Notes: generated by a model from the letters alone, not told the origin. Shown: positions 1-8,274, numbered from the stretch's first letter. The stretch: DNA of 64,000 nt from Roseospira visakhapatnamensis (GCF_014197915.1 NZ_JACIGK010000012.1:86659-150658); one strand, 5' to 3'. A program made the numbers and translations.

Positions 1-315
1 GGTGACCAGGGCGCCGGACGCCTCGCCGCCGTCCAGCGACGTCAGCGGCACCCGCTGCACCCCCGTCGGCCCGGCGGGCGTCATGTCGAGATAGTAGTCG
101 TCCACCGTGTACAACGGCACGGCGAACTTGCCGTACTGGGTGCCGTCGGGATCGGTCCTGGGAATGAGGATCTGGGGGTTGGCCGCGGCGGCCGTCAGCG
201 CCTCGTCCATGTAGACGGCGGCGAGGTCCGTCAGGCCGGCCTTGCGGATGTGCACCGCCGCCCCCTGGTAGCCGGCCCGCCAGGTGTCGAACTCGACGAT
301 GCGCTGGGCGGGCAT
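1..315 (-). CDS. Phage tail-fibre-like protein, N-terminal part (runs off the window)
   Basis: The reading frame opens with ATG at 315 and stays open to the window edge, giving about 105 residues; the C-terminus lies outside. It reads as a phage tail-fibre or appendage N-terminus: after about 30 residues comes a stretch rich in Ala, Pro and Thr, then DPDGTQYGKFAVPLYTVDDY. That segment matches in style the SSGKFAVPVYIEEP segment of the larger fibre-type protein at 2987-4345, so the two probably share an N-terminal attachment module. It follows the gene ending at 319 with a 3-bp gap, consistent with one late operon. The phage setting is well supported; the exact role is inferred. Confidence 0.5.
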   Translation of the reverse strand, partial: MPAQRIVEFDTWRAGYQGAAVHIRKAGLTDLAAVYMDEALTAAAANPQILIPRTDPDGTQYGKFAVPLYTVDDYYLDMTPAGPTGVQRVPLTSLDGGEASGALVT

Positions 316-318
316 GGC

Positions 319-819
319 TCAGGGCTCCAGGGCCGGCCGCTCGCCGGCGAGCACCTGGGCGGCGCGGGCCTCGGTCAGCAGCGGCGGGTCCGTGGTGGTC
401 AGGTAGCGGACGATGGCGACGGTGGAGGGGTCGGCGCGGTCCACCTCGGTAAGGCGCGGGTCCTCGACCAGGCGCAGGAAGTCGTCCACGGCGGGGTCCG
501 TCTCCCGCGCCGCGCGGATGGCGACGCGCTCGGCGATGGTGAACAGCGTCGCCAGGAACTGCGGCGGGGTCATCACGGTGGCCGGGGCCTCGGCGGCGTC
601 GCGGGCGGCGTCGCGGGCGGCCTCCTGGCGCGCCACATGGGCGGCCACGGCGGCCGCGTCGTCCAGGCCGGCGTACTGGTCGATCACGGCGCCGTCCTCG
701 TCCAGCACGTAGCGCAGCGTCAGCGTGGACGTCGCCCCCTCCGGCAGCGGATAGTGGCCGGTGTCGTCGTAGGCGCTGGCGGGGGCGGTCGGATCGTCGA
801 AGCGCAACAGCGGGGTCAT
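319..819 (-). CDS. Small phage protein of unknown function in the tail-fibre block
   Basis: A 166-residue protein. Its ATG (817-819) overlaps the stop of the upstream gene in an ATGA arrangement, which suggests translational coupling. The N-terminal third contains a short beta-like segment (TLTLRYVLDEDGAVIDQYAG), then an Ala/Arg/Glu-rich helix. The C-terminal half is acidic and helical, with AERVAIRAARETDPAVDDFL and later TTDPPLLTEARAAQVL. No signal peptide or membrane segment is visible. Its place between fibre-type genes suggests a tail-fibre assembly or chaperone role, but I recognise no family. Confidence 0.55.
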   Translation of the reverse strand: MTPLLRFDDPTAPASAYDDTGHYPLPEGATSTLTLRYVLDEDGAVIDQYAGLDDAAAVAAHVARQEAARDAARDAAEAPATVMTPPQFLATLFTIAERVAIRAARETDPAVDDFLRLVEDPRLTEVDRADPSTVAIVRYLTTTDPPLLTEARAAQVLAGERPALEP

Positions 820-2258
820 CCGTGGATCTCCTTGTACTCGGTGGTCCGGAACAGGGCGGGTTTGACCTTCACCACCATGCTGCCGCCGTAGTTGGTCCCG
901 GTGGAATAGCCAAACACGGTGGTGATGTTGCCCGACACCGAAAGGCCGCCGCCGGTGAAGGCGGTGTCGGGCAGGAAGGCGCCGTAGAGGCGCTGAGTAC
1001 TCCCGTCGGCGTTGGCGTTCTGGTCGAGCACGAAGTGCGGCCCGCCGAAGGGGGCGATGGACCACCCGTACGCGGAGTCGTTCTGGCTGTAGTAACAGTA
1101 GGCCCCCTGCGCGGCGGACTCGCGCTTCAGGAAGTAGCCGACAAAACCGGAGAGGTAGTAATAGTAGTTGGTGAAGACGGCGACCACGGTCTGGTCGTCG
1201 CTCATCATGTGCCGGGTGGCGGCGTAGCCGTTCTGGTCGCTGCCGTAGGAGGTGGTCAGGCCGCGGTTGTCCACGGCCTCGAACACGCGGGCGCCGTCGC
1301 CGTCGAAGACGATGCGGCCCAGGCGCAGGCTGCTGTTGATCTCCTTGGCGACCAGCCAGACGGTGTGGTCGTCGCAATAGATCACCCGCGGCCGGTAGCG
1401 CCACTCGTTGGTGCCGTGGCTCTGCCAGGTGATATCGACCGTCTCGTAGGACGATCCGCCGCTGCCGGCGATGGCCCCCTCCAGCAGGGCCTTCAGATGC
1501 GCGGCGTCGTCGGGGCGGATCTTGGCCGGCAAATCGCGGAACACATGCAGGCGCCAGGCGTTGGTGCCGGCGTTCTCCATCAGCGCCACGGTGTCGTTGA
1601 CCCGGTTGTAGCAGATCATCCCCTGGTTCGTGGTCTGCCCGCCGGGGTGGCGCTGCAGGCCGGCGAGATCCGTCCAGGAGAACCAGGGTACCCCGGACGG
1701 GATGAGAGGACTCGCGACATTGCCGGCCCAGGACAGCCAGATCTCCGCGTTGCGGACCCCCAGCTCCAGGCCCTGGCGGTACAGCGGCACGCCGCCCCGG
1801 CCACCGCCGGGCTCCCCCAGCACCACGCCGTGATACCGGGCGTAGTCCTGATACTGGCTGTAGTATCGCGGGACGGCGCCGTGCTCCTCGTCGATGTCCA
1901 GGTTGGCGAAACAGACCGTGTTGGTGTGAGTGCACAGGCCATTGAGGCCGTTGTTCGGGTTCAGGTTGTTGTTTTTGGGCTGCTCGCTGGCGTGTCCAGA
2001 GAAGTTGCGGTTCGTGCCGTTGACTTCGGACTGGCCCCAGACCGCGTGCCCCGTGGGGTGGCCGGGGTAGTTACTGCCGCTGAGGTAGAAGCTGCGCATG
2101 GGGGTCAGCGCCTGCGCCGCGTAGACGCTGGTCATCCCGCTGTAGCCTCCGGCGGCGGCCTGGTGGTAGGCGAACACCGGCCGGGCCGGGAACAGGGCGT
2201 TGTAGGGGGTGTGCTGGCCAAGGGCCGTCTGCAACGCGTTGAGGGCCAGGATGTCCAT
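816..2258 (-). CDS. Phage virion protein of unknown function, Tyr/Asn/Gly-rich (possible receptor-binding or tail protein)
   Basis: A 480-residue protein starting at ATG 2258, with a GAGGAGA ribosome-binding site just upstream. The composition is unlike the housekeeping proteins here: rich in Tyr, Asn, Gly, Trp and Ser, with little charge, as in beta-structured virion or receptor-binding proteins. Recognisable stretches include HPTGHAVWGQSEVNGTNRNF near residue 70 and a Tyr cluster (FTNYYYYLSGFVGYFLKRES) near residue 360. No membrane segment or signal peptide is visible. It sits between a coiled-coil protein (2269-2970) and a small protein with which it overlaps by 4 bp. A part in host recognition is inferred from position and composition only. 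Confidence 0.55.
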   Translation of the reverse strand: MDILALNALQTALGQHTPYNALFPARPVFAYHQAAAGGYSGMTSVYAAQALTPMRSFYLSGSNYPGHPTGHAVWGQSEVNGTNRNFSGHASEQPKNNNLNPNNGLNGLCTHTNTVCFANLDIDEEHGAVPRYYSQYQDYARYHGVVLGEPGGGRGGVPLYRQGLELGVRNAEIWLSWAGNVASPLIPSGVPWFSWTDLAGLQRHPGGQTTNQGMICYNRVNDTVALMENAGTNAWRLHVFRDLPAKIRPDDAAHLKALLEGAIAGSGGSSYETVDITWQSHGTNEWRYRPRVIYCDDHTVWLVAKEINSSLRLGRIVFDGDGARVFEAVDNRGLTTSYGSDQNGYAATRHMMSDDQTVVAVFTNYYYYLSGFVGYFLKRESAAQGAYCYYSQNDSAYGWSIAPFGGPHFVLDQNANADGSTQRLYGAFLPDTAFTGGGLSVSGNITTVFGYSTGTNYGGSMVVKVKPALFRTTEYKEIHG

Positions 2259-2268
2259 GGGGGTCTCC

Positions 2269-2970
2269 TCAGGCGGGGGTGGCGGCGGCGACGCTGGCGA
2301 TGCGGCCCCGGGTGTCGTAGGTGACGGTATAGACCCGGGTGACGGTGGTCGTGCCGCCGGCGCCGTCGTGGGTTTCCACCGCCTCGGTAAATCCGGTCAC
2401 CCGGTCGCGGGTGTCGTAGGTGAGGGCCGACACGGTCTTCGGCCCGGCGACGTAGCCGGTCACGCGGCCGAGGCTGTCGTAGGCGATGCCGTCCAGGGGC
2501 GCGGTGAGGGCGTAGGTGGTGCCGGCCGCGATCACGTCGGCGGTGCGGGCGTCCGCCCGTGCCGTCAGGTCGGCCTCGCGCGTGTCGGCCAGGGTGGTCA
2601 GGGCGGCGTCGCGCGTGTCGGCCAGGGCCGTGAGGTCGGCCTCGCGGCCATCGGCGAGCACCGTCAGGCTGGTCTCGCGGGTCTCGCTGAGCGCGGTCAG
2701 CGTGGCCACATGGGTGTCGGCCTGGGCCGAGAGGGCGGCGCCGCGCTGGTCGGCCAGGGCGGTGAGGTCGGCGTTTCGCTGGTCGGCCAGGGCGGTGATC
2801 TCGGCCTTCTTGACGTCGCCCAGTTCGACCACCTCGATCACGGTGGCGCGACCGCCGATGCGGTCGATGGCGGTGCCCAGCATCGCCAGGCCCTCGGCGT
2901 CCGCGGTCCCCGCCTGCGCGACGACCTGGTCCTTGACGGCCTGAATGGCCTGACTGAGTGCGGTGGTCAT
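2269..2970 (-). CDS. Phage coiled-coil protein with 11-residue repeats and a C-terminal YD-like repeat region
   Basis: A 233-residue protein starting at ATG 2970. Residues about 55-140 are built from near-perfect 11-residue units of the type ALADxRxADLT, for example LTALADQRNAD, LTVLADGREAD and LTALADTRDAA. These should form a long alpha-helical, probably trimeric, coiled coil. Residues about 155-230 switch to beta-type repeats related to RHS/YD repeats: YDSLGRVTGYVAG, YDTRDRVTGFTEA and YDTRGRIASVAAA. A rigid helical shaft ending in a small beta tip fits a tail spike or fibre. Neighbours are fibre-type proteins on both sides, all on the minus strand. The repeats are seen directly; the function is inferred. 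Confidence 0.6.
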   Translation of the reverse strand: MTTALSQAIQAVKDQVVAQAGTADAEGLAMLGTAIDRIGGRATVIEVVELGDVKKAEITALADQRNADLTALADQRGAALSAQADTHVATLTALSETRETSLTVLADGREADLTALADTRDAALTTLADTREADLTARADARTADVIAAGTTYALTAPLDGIAYDSLGRVTGYVAGPKTVSALTYDTRDRVTGFTEAVETHDGAGGTTTVTRVYTVTYDTRGRIASVAAATPA

Positions 2971-2986
2971 GGGGTGGGGTCCTCGC

Positions 2987-4345
2987 TCAGAGATCGAAAG
3001 TGACGTGCAGCTTCAGCTTGCGGACGGCCTCGGCCAGCGCGCCCGCCCCGGTCGCGGCGGCGGCGGCGGCGGCGGCGCTGGCCTGGGCGGCGGCGGCGGC
3101 GGCCTCGGTGGCGTCGTCCCGGGTGGCGGTCTCGTGGGCGCCGGCGGCGGCGGCCGAGGCGGCGGCGGCGGCGGCGCTCTGCCGGGCCTCGAAGGCGCCG
3201 CCGGACGCGGACCGGTCCCAGATCTGTTGCAGGGCGCCCTGAACCGTATCGGCGGACAGGGTCTCGTAGGGCGTGAAGCCCACCAGGCCCGCCGTCGTGG
3301 TGATGGCGCCGGCCGGCAGCTGGTCCAGCGGCACGGTTCCGGTCCGGGGGTCCAGGGTGGCCAGGTTCGGGGCCGAGAGCGTCACCGTGCGGGCGGGACC
3401 GTCGTAGGCGACCGCGATGGGCCCCGCGCCGATCAGGTGCAGGGTGTCGGCGGTGCGGTCGGCGATGATGCGCGGCAGGGCGCCGTCGCCGATGGCCCCG
3501 AAGAGCCGCATGCCGGCGATCTGGCTGGCCTGATCGCGGGCCTGTTCGGCCCGGTCGCGGGCCTGCTCGGCGTTGGTGGCGCGGGTGTCGGCCGCGCCGG
3601 CGGAGCCCTGGGCGGCGGCGGCGGCCGTCTCGGCGGCCACGCGGTGGGCGTCCGCCGCCTGGGCGCGGGTGTCCGCGTCGGTGGCGCGGGCGTCCGCGTC
3701 GCTGGCGCTGGCGGCGCTGGCGATCGCCCGGGCGCTGGCCGCGCCGGCCTGGGCGGTCGCGGTGGCGGCCTGGGCGGTGGCGGTGGCGGCGGCATCGGTG
3801 GCGGTGTCGCGAGCCGTCTCGGCCAGCCCTTGCGCCGCCTCGGCCAGCCCTTGCGCGGTTTCGGCCGCGACGGTCGCGGTCTCGACGTCGGCGACGTTGA
3901 TCTCCAGCGCCCACACGCCGGCCGCGAGGTCCGCCGCCCACGTCCCCGAGGTATGCGCGCGCACGCAGATATGGATGTTCGCCGTGCCGGCGCCGGCGGC
4001 GCCGTCCCGCACCCGGTCGCCCAGCGTGTAGGCCGTCGCCGTCGTCCAGGGACCCCGCCACAGCCCGCCGGTGTCGATGACGCCGGTCGCGTGCGCGCCG
4101 ATCGGCGACTCCCCCACCACCGCGACCACCGGTTCCTCGATGTAGACCGGCACCGCGAACTTGCCGCTGCTGTCCAGGGTGTGCGGGTTGGCCAGCGTGC
4201 CGGCGCCGGTGAGGCCGTCATACAGCGTGGCCAGGGTGGGCGCGCGCGTGCCCGTCGCCGGATCGACCGTGTGGAAGGTCACGACGGCGTCGGCATAGGC
4301 GCTGTTGGCGAGCTGCCAGTCGGGGATCGCGACGCGGTGGGCCAT
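2987..4345 (-). CDS. Phage tail-fibre-type protein with Ala-rich coiled-coil shaft
   Basis: A 452-residue protein starting at ATG 4345. The first ~75 residues form a fibre N-terminal module (PTLATLYDGLTG, then SSGKFAVPVYIEEPVVAVVG). Residues ~90-145 contain a Trp-rich module (WRGPWTTATAYTLGDRVRDG and later HTSGTWAADLAAGVWALEIN) resembling small carbohydrate-binding modules. From ~150 to ~260 it is extremely Ala/Thr/Glu-rich helix, almost certainly coiled coil. A second globular stretch follows around residues 290-370, and the end is again poly-Ala helix. The coding strand is Gly/Ala-codon repetitive, giving long false frames opposite. A tail fibre or spike with host-glycan contact is the best reading. 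Confidence 0.65.
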   Translation of the reverse strand: MAHRVAIPDWQLANSAYADAVVTFHTVDPATGTRAPTLATLYDGLTGAGTLANPHTLDSSGKFAVPVYIEEPVVAVVGESPIGAHATGVIDTGGLWRGPWTTATAYTLGDRVRDGAAGAGTANIHICVRAHTSGTWAADLAAGVWALEINVADVETATVAAETAQGLAEAAQGLAETARDTATDAAATATAQAATATAQAGAASARAIASAASASDADARATDADTRAQAADAHRVAAETAAAAAQGSAGAADTRATNAEQARDRAEQARDQASQIAGMRLFGAIGDGALPRIIADRTADTLHLIGAGPIAVAYDGPARTVTLSAPNLATLDPRTGTVPLDQLPAGAITTTAGLVGFTPYETLSADTVQGALQQIWDRSASGGAFEARQSAAAAAASAAAAGAHETATRDDATEAAAAAAQASAAAAAAAATGAGALAEAVRKLKLHVTFDL

Positions 4346-4348
4346 GGC

Positions 4349-5041
4349 TTACCTCCAGGGGCGCACGGTGCGCGGCCGGTCCAGGGTCTCTTGCAGGCCC
4401 CGGGTCAGCAGCCGGCTTTTCAGGGCCGTGGCCTCGGCCCGGATGCGGTCGATCTCGCCGACGGGCAGGGTCAGCACCGGGCCGGCGCCGATGTCGGCGG
4501 CGACGGCCAGCACCAGGTAGCGCTGCCAGCCGTCCGGCAGGCCGTGGGCGATGCCGCCGCCCCGCTCGGCGGTCACGTCCGGACTGGCGACCTGCCCGGT
4601 CACATGCAGGGTCATGGCCTCGCCGGGAACCGGGTGCAGCCGCAGCGTCTGCCGGCGGTCGTGCAGCAGGTGCGCCAGGGTGGGCCGCCCCGCCCCGTCC
4701 TTGTCGGCGATCCCGTCCCAGGTCTTGCGGCGCACCAGCGCCACGGGCGTCGCGGCGCCGTCGCGGGCCGACACCGTCAGGCGCAGGACGATGGCGAACG
4801 GCGGCGCGATCCGCTCGGTCAGGGCGTAGTCCCGCCGGCCGGCCTCCAGCGCCACGTCCACGGCCGCCGGCAGCAGCGGCCAGAGCCGCTCCGTCAGGGC
4901 CAGTTCGGCCAGCTGCAGGTCGAGATACTGAAGCGCGATCCCGTGCTCGGCGGCGGCGGCGGCGCTGTCGATCGGCGCCAGCTGGCCGATCCGCCGCAGC
5001 GCCAGGGTGGCGATCGCGGCGGCGTTAAGCGTCGCCGACAC
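4349..5041 (-). CDS. Phage head-tail connector protein, P22 gp4-like
   Basis: A 230-residue protein with a GTG start at 5041, overlapping the upstream gene's end by 17 bp. The N-terminus (LNAAAIATLALRRIGQLAPI, then LQYLDLQLAELALTERLWPL) has the form seen in P22 gp4-type head-closure (packaged-DNA-stabilisation) proteins, which begin with a helix containing a hydrophobic A-L-R-x-I/L-G motif and act as adaptors under the portal ring. A P22-type portal gene lies upstream in the same operon, which fits. I assign the family from the N-terminal pattern and gene order; the C-terminal two thirds shows no motif I recognise. Confidence 0.5.
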   Translation of the reverse strand: MSATLNAAAIATLALRRIGQLAPIDSAAAAAEHGIALQYLDLQLAELALTERLWPLLPAAVDVALEAGRRDYALTERIAPPFAIVLRLTVSARDGAATPVALVRRKTWDGIADKDGAGRPTLAHLLHDRRQTLRLHPVPGEAMTLHVTGQVASPDVTAERGGGIAHGLPDGWQRYLVLAVAADIGAGPVLTLPVGEIDRIRAEATALKSRLLTRGLQETLDRPRTVRPWR

Positions 5042-5558
5042 GGTCCGCCTCCAGTCCGGCCAGGGCCTCGGCGATCACCACGGGCTCCACGGCGGTGATC
5101 TCCGTCAGGAAGGCTTCGGCCTCGGCCCTGGTGGCCTGGGGGCCCAGGCGCGCCTCGCCGGCCAGGATGTTGGCCAGCCGGATCGCCCCCCGGCGGTCCA
5201 GGTCGGTGACGCGGGCGATGACCACGCCGGGGGGCAGCGCGGCCGGGGCCGCCCGGGTCCCGGGCGTGTCCGTCGCCGCATCCGCCGCCGGGGCCGCCGT
5301 CGGGGCCACGGCGGCATGCAGCCGCCGCAGGGTCTCCTCGGGCAGCCGCACCGGCGGCGCGTCGCCATCGGTGCGGGTGCCGTCGGGGGCGATGACGACG
5401 AACGACGGATTGCCGAGGAAGGCGCGCGCCAGCGCCTCCCCCAGCGGCACCGGGGTCAGCGGGTCCCGGAAGGTGATGACCTCCCGCACCGCGCCGGCCA
5501 CGGCGGTGTGCGGACGCGGGCGCCGGGCGTGCTTGTCGGTGACCAGCCAGGGGCGCAT
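5025..5558 (-). CDS. Phage structural-region protein of unknown function
   Basis: A 177-residue protein starting at ATG 5558. An N-terminal half with a beta-like segment (NPSFVVIAPDGTRTDGDAPP) joins, through an Ala/Pro/Thr-rich linker (residues ~85-110), a helical C-terminal half (RRGAIRLANILAGEARLGPQ, then AEAFLTEITAVEPVVIAEAL). No signal or membrane segment is visible. It lies between the capsid-side protein at 5574-5969 and the gp4-like connector, with which it overlaps. Genes at this position in short-tailed phages are often head-tail joining or head-decoration proteins, but I cannot assign it. Confidence 0.5.
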   Translation of the reverse strand: MRPWLVTDKHARRPRPHTAVAGAVREVITFRDPLTPVPLGEALARAFLGNPSFVVIAPDGTRTDGDAPPVRLPEETLRRLHAAVAPTAAPAADAATDTPGTRAAPAALPPGVVIARVTDLDRRGAIRLANILAGEARLGPQATRAEAEAFLTEITAVEPVVIAEALAGLEADRVGDA

Positions 5559-5573
5559 GGTCGCGGTCCCCCC

Positions 5574-5969
5574 TTACGGACTCATCACGTACTGGATCAT
5601 GACCCGCACATCGGCCGGGGTCGCCATGTCGGCGCCGCCGATGGCGATCCGCACGGTGCGCGCGGCGGACGCGGCGGCCGGGGGGTGGGCGGTCATGCGC
5701 GCGGTATCGGCGCCGCCGGCGGTGGTGGCGCCGGTCAGGGCGGTGTCCCCCAGCATCAGGGTGGCGGTGCAGGACGGCCCCAGCGTGCCCTCCACGCACA
5801 GCGAGCCGGCGGTCACCCGGGCACCGGCCGGCAGGTCGAAGCAGGCGATGCTGTCGCCGCCGGCGGCGGTGTCGGCGGGCAGGGACTGGTCCCAGAACAC
5901 GGTGGACACCCCGCCCACGACCAGCGGCAGGGTGGTTTCGTAGGCGCGGTAGGTGGTCACGACGGCCAT
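5574..5969 (-). CDS. Small phage virion protein, beta-rich, directly after the capsid gene
   Basis: A 131-residue protein starting at ATG 5969 behind a strong AAAGGAGA ribosome-binding site. It is Ala/Thr/Gly/Val-rich, lacks Lys almost entirely, and alternates hydrophobic residues (TTYRAYETTLPLVVGGVSTV at the N-terminus, VRIAIGGADMATPADVRVMI at the end), so an all-beta fold is likely. The place right after the major capsid gene is usual for head decoration or neck proteins. No family recognised. Confidence 0.5.
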   Translation of the reverse strand: MAVVTTYRAYETTLPLVVGGVSTVFWDQSLPADTAAGGDSIACFDLPAGARVTAGSLCVEGTLGPSCTATLMLGDTALTGATTAGGADTARMTAHPPAAASAARTVRIAIGGADMATPADVRVMIQYVMSP

Positions 5970-6042
5970 GGCCGGGTCTCCTTTGCTTCGTCGGGCCGAC
6001 GCCGGCCGGGGCGGACCCCCGGCCGGGCCGGCGCGGGGCGCG

Positions 6043-7143
6043 TCACGCCGCCGCCGTGTAGAGGGACAGGACGGAGAAGTCCTCGTCGGTGCCCGTGACC
6101 GGGTCCTCGAAGACCGGCTTCTTGAAGCCGAGGATGGTCGCGTAGGCGATGCCCGGCTTGCGGCCGTAGTCCTTCTGGTTGTCCTCGGCCCATTCGGAGT
6201 TGCCGACCTCGGCCAGGCCCAGGGCCTGCGCGCCCAGCAACAGCGCCTGGGCGCCCTTGACGTCGCCCCCCGCGCCCCAGCCGGCGGTGTTGCCGGTGTT
6301 GGTCGGCACCTTGTTGTGTTCGTAGATCACCAGGCCGTCGACCATGGCGATGGAGCCGGCGAACAGCGGGTTCTTGCCGCCGCGCACCCCGGCGTCCTTG
6401 GTGACGCTCACGTAGTCGCTGTCCTGCTTCAGGTCGCGGGCCTGTTCGGGCGAGACCATGACGATGTAGGTCTCGCGACCCTCGTGGTAGAGCGGCTTCA
6501 GGTTCAGGCGCTTGGCCTTCGCCTTGGCGGCCAGTAGCAGATCCCACGACAGGGTGTCGGTGCTGGACAGCCCCGCCGTCGCGGTGACGGTGCCCGGGAA
6601 CACCGTGCGGTGGGCGCTGGGCGCCGTGACGTCGGCGGCGAACGCCAGCGCGGGAAGCTGGCTGGACGACGGGCGCGGCGACAGGTCGAGTTTGTGCGCG
6701 AAGCCGCGGCCGGCCAGGGTCAGGAAGCCCATCTCCTCCTTCTTCTGCGCCAGCCAGTTGCCCAGCTTCTCGCGCGCCGTGGAGCGGAACCGGACCACCG
6801 TGCGCTGTTCGGACATCACGCCCCGGTTGCGGACCGCGTGGCTGATCTGGTCGATGGTGATTTCCAGGTCCTGGGCGACCAGGGACTCTTCGTGCCCGTC
6901 CTGGTCGTTGTCCCCGGCCACGCCGTCGCTGGTCAGATCGTTGACCAGGGGCATGATCACCTTGTCCCCCCGGGAGGTCTTGGTGATCTCGGTGATGACC
7001 TGGATGCAGGAGTTCGCGGACTTGCCCGTCAGGCCCTGCTTCGAAGAAAACAGGATCGTCCCGTCCCGGCCGAACTGAAGGATCTTGGCCGAGTATGCCT
7101 TGCGTTGAAGGGGCGTCACGGCCCCGAAGTCGGTGTATGCCAT
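6043..7143 (-). CDS. Major capsid protein, N4-gp56/DUF4043 type
   Basis: A 366-residue protein starting at ATG 7143 with GGGAGA upstream. The N-terminus (MAYTDFGAVTPLQRKAYSAK) and the segment GDKVIMPLVNDLTSDGVAGD followed by DQDGHEESL are what I know of the N4-gp56/DUF4043 phage capsid family, where a conserved Gly-Asp element precedes the first beta strands of the HK97-like fold. Further on, ETYIVMVSPEQARDLKQDSD and a C-terminal SEWAEDNQKDYGRKPGIAYA also fit that family. The length (350-400 in the family) is normal and the frame is intact. It follows the scaffold-like gene, as expected for a head module. Confidence 0.75.
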   Translation of the reverse strand: MAYTDFGAVTPLQRKAYSAKILQFGRDGTILFSSKQGLTGKSANSCIQVITEITKTSRGDKVIMPLVNDLTSDGVAGDNDQDGHEESLVAQDLEITIDQISHAVRNRGVMSEQRTVVRFRSTAREKLGNWLAQKKEEMGFLTLAGRGFAHKLDLSPRPSSSQLPALAFAADVTAPSAHRTVFPGTVTATAGLSSTDTLSWDLLLAAKAKAKRLNLKPLYHEGRETYIVMVSPEQARDLKQDSDYVSVTKDAGVRGGKNPLFAGSIAMVDGLVIYEHNKVPTNTGNTAGWGAGGDVKGAQALLLGAQALGLAEVGNSEWAEDNQKDYGRKPGIAYATILGFKKPVFEDPVTGTDEDFSVLSLYTAAA

Positions 7144-7170
7144 GGTCTGTCTCCCGTGGGCCCGGCCCGA

Positions 7171-8274
7171 TCACTCGAACTCGGCGATCAGGCGGTCCAG
7201 GAGTCCGGGGTCCTCGCTGGCGAGGTCCACCTCGGACATGTGGTCGGCGCCGGCCTTGATGCGATCCAGATCACTCACCGGGGCGGTGGTCCCGGCCTGG
7301 CTCAGGTCGGGGGGCATGGCGGCCGCGAGGGCGGCTTTCCGGCGACGTTGCGCCGGCGTCGGCGTTCCGGCCGGCGCGGCCGACGCCCGGGGGGCGGCGG
7401 GCCGGTATCCCAGCCGTTGCGCGACGCCGTAGCGGTACCCGGCCTCGACCACGGCGGCCCGCAGGGCGAGGTCCCCCTTGGCTCCCGGCGGCAGCGCCTG
7501 TCCCCGCGCCTGCATGTCGTACAGGGCGGCGTTGACCAGAAAGCGCTGATCCGCCGCCGACATGTTGCGCGTCCAGGCATGGTCCGCCTCCAGGCGCCCG
7601 GTCGCCAGGTCCAGGAACAGGTCCGTCTCCTGACGCGTCGGGGCCGGCTGCTGGCGGGCCTCGGCCTCGGCCTGCTCGCGCGCCCGGGCCGTGATCGCCG
7701 CGTGGATCTGCTCCGCCTGGTCCTCCACGGCCGCCTCGCGCCGCCGCAGGTCCGCCATGCTGGCGATCTTGCCCTCGTCGAAGTCGGCGGCCAGGCGGTC
7801 CCGGGCGGCCCGGACATCGGCCCGCAACCGCGCCTGGGCACGATCCGGATCGAAGGGCGGTTGCGCCGGTTGCGCCGGTTGCGCCGGTTGCTGTCGCGCC
7901 TCCAGGTGCCGGATATGCTCCTCCAGCGCGCGCCGCTTGCGAGTCTCCTCGTTCACGCGCGCGATGGGAACCATGTGAGGCTTCTGCCTCTGCTGGCCGG
8001 TGTCCTCCTGGCCGTCCCCCGGGCCGTCCCCGGCCGCCTTCGGCGCGGGGCCGGGGGTGGTCTGGGGGGTGGCTTGGGCGGGGGCTTGGGCGGGGGCTTG
8101 GGCGGGGGCTTGGGCGGGGGCTTGGGAGGGGGCTTGGGGCCTGTCGGCCTCCCCCTCGCCGTCCTCGGCCGCCCCCTGTTCGGTGGCGGCGATCAGGGCG
8201 TCCAGGTCCTCGGCGTCGGCAAGGTCCAGTTCGGAGCGGTCGTCGTCCCCGTCGGTGGTGATCTGGTCGGTCAT
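7171..8274 (-). CDS. Putative phage scaffolding protein
   Basis: A 367-residue protein. I take ATG 8274 as the start in preference to a TTG 39 bp upstream. The N-terminus is strongly acidic (DDDRSELDLADAEDLDALIA). A low-complexity (PAQA)n segment follows (residues ~46-68), then a charged helical middle rich in Arg, Glu, Ala and Gln (RKRRALEEHIRHLEARQQ; AITARAREQAEAEARQQ), a helical domain (NMSAADQRFLVNAALYDMQA) and an acidic C-terminus ending DRLIAEFE. Acidic, helical, low-complexity proteins immediately upstream of the capsid gene are typically scaffolds that guide prohead assembly and then leave. Gene order supports this; sequence similarity alone does not prove it. Confidence 0.6.
   Translation of the reverse strand: MTDQITTDGDDDRSELDLADAEDLDALIAATEQGAAEDGEGEADRPQAPSQAPAQAPAQAPAQAPAQATPQTTPGPAPKAAGDGPGDGQEDTGQQRQKPHMVPIARVNEETRKRRALEEHIRHLEARQQPAQPAQPAQPPFDPDRAQARLRADVRAARDRLAADFDEGKIASMADLRRREAAVEDQAEQIHAAITARAREQAEAEARQQPAPTRQETDLFLDLATGRLEADHAWTRNMSAADQRFLVNAALYDMQARGQALPPGAKGDLALRAAVVEAGYRYGVAQRLGYRPAAPRASAAPAGTPTPAQRRRKAALAAAMPPDLSQAGTTAPVSDLDRIKAGADHMSEVDLASEDPGLLDRLIAEFE
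7861..7887. repeat. 9-bp tandem repeat, three copies
   Basis: The unit TTGCGCCGG occurs three times in a row inside the scaffold-like gene and encodes (Pro-Ala-Gln)3 on the minus strand. Confidence 0.85.
8071..8139. repeat. 12-bp minisatellite, about 5.75 copies
   Basis: The unit GGCTTGGGCGGG is repeated head to tail, with one G-to-A change in the fifth copy, inside the scaffold-like gene. On the minus strand it encodes a run of Pro-Ala-Gln-Ala. The repeat keeps frame, so copy-number change would lengthen or shorten the linker without breaking the gene. Confidence 0.9.

Noticed and set aside
2963..5098. Plus-strand open frame of about 710 codons opposite the fibre genes
   Set aside because: It is made of Gly/Arg/Val repeats that mirror Ala-rich coding on the minus strand, has no ribosome-binding site and no recognisable motif.
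7861..8139. Short direct repeats as a possible CRISPR array
   Set aside because: Units are 9 and 12 bp, contiguous, without spacers, and lie in a coding sequence.
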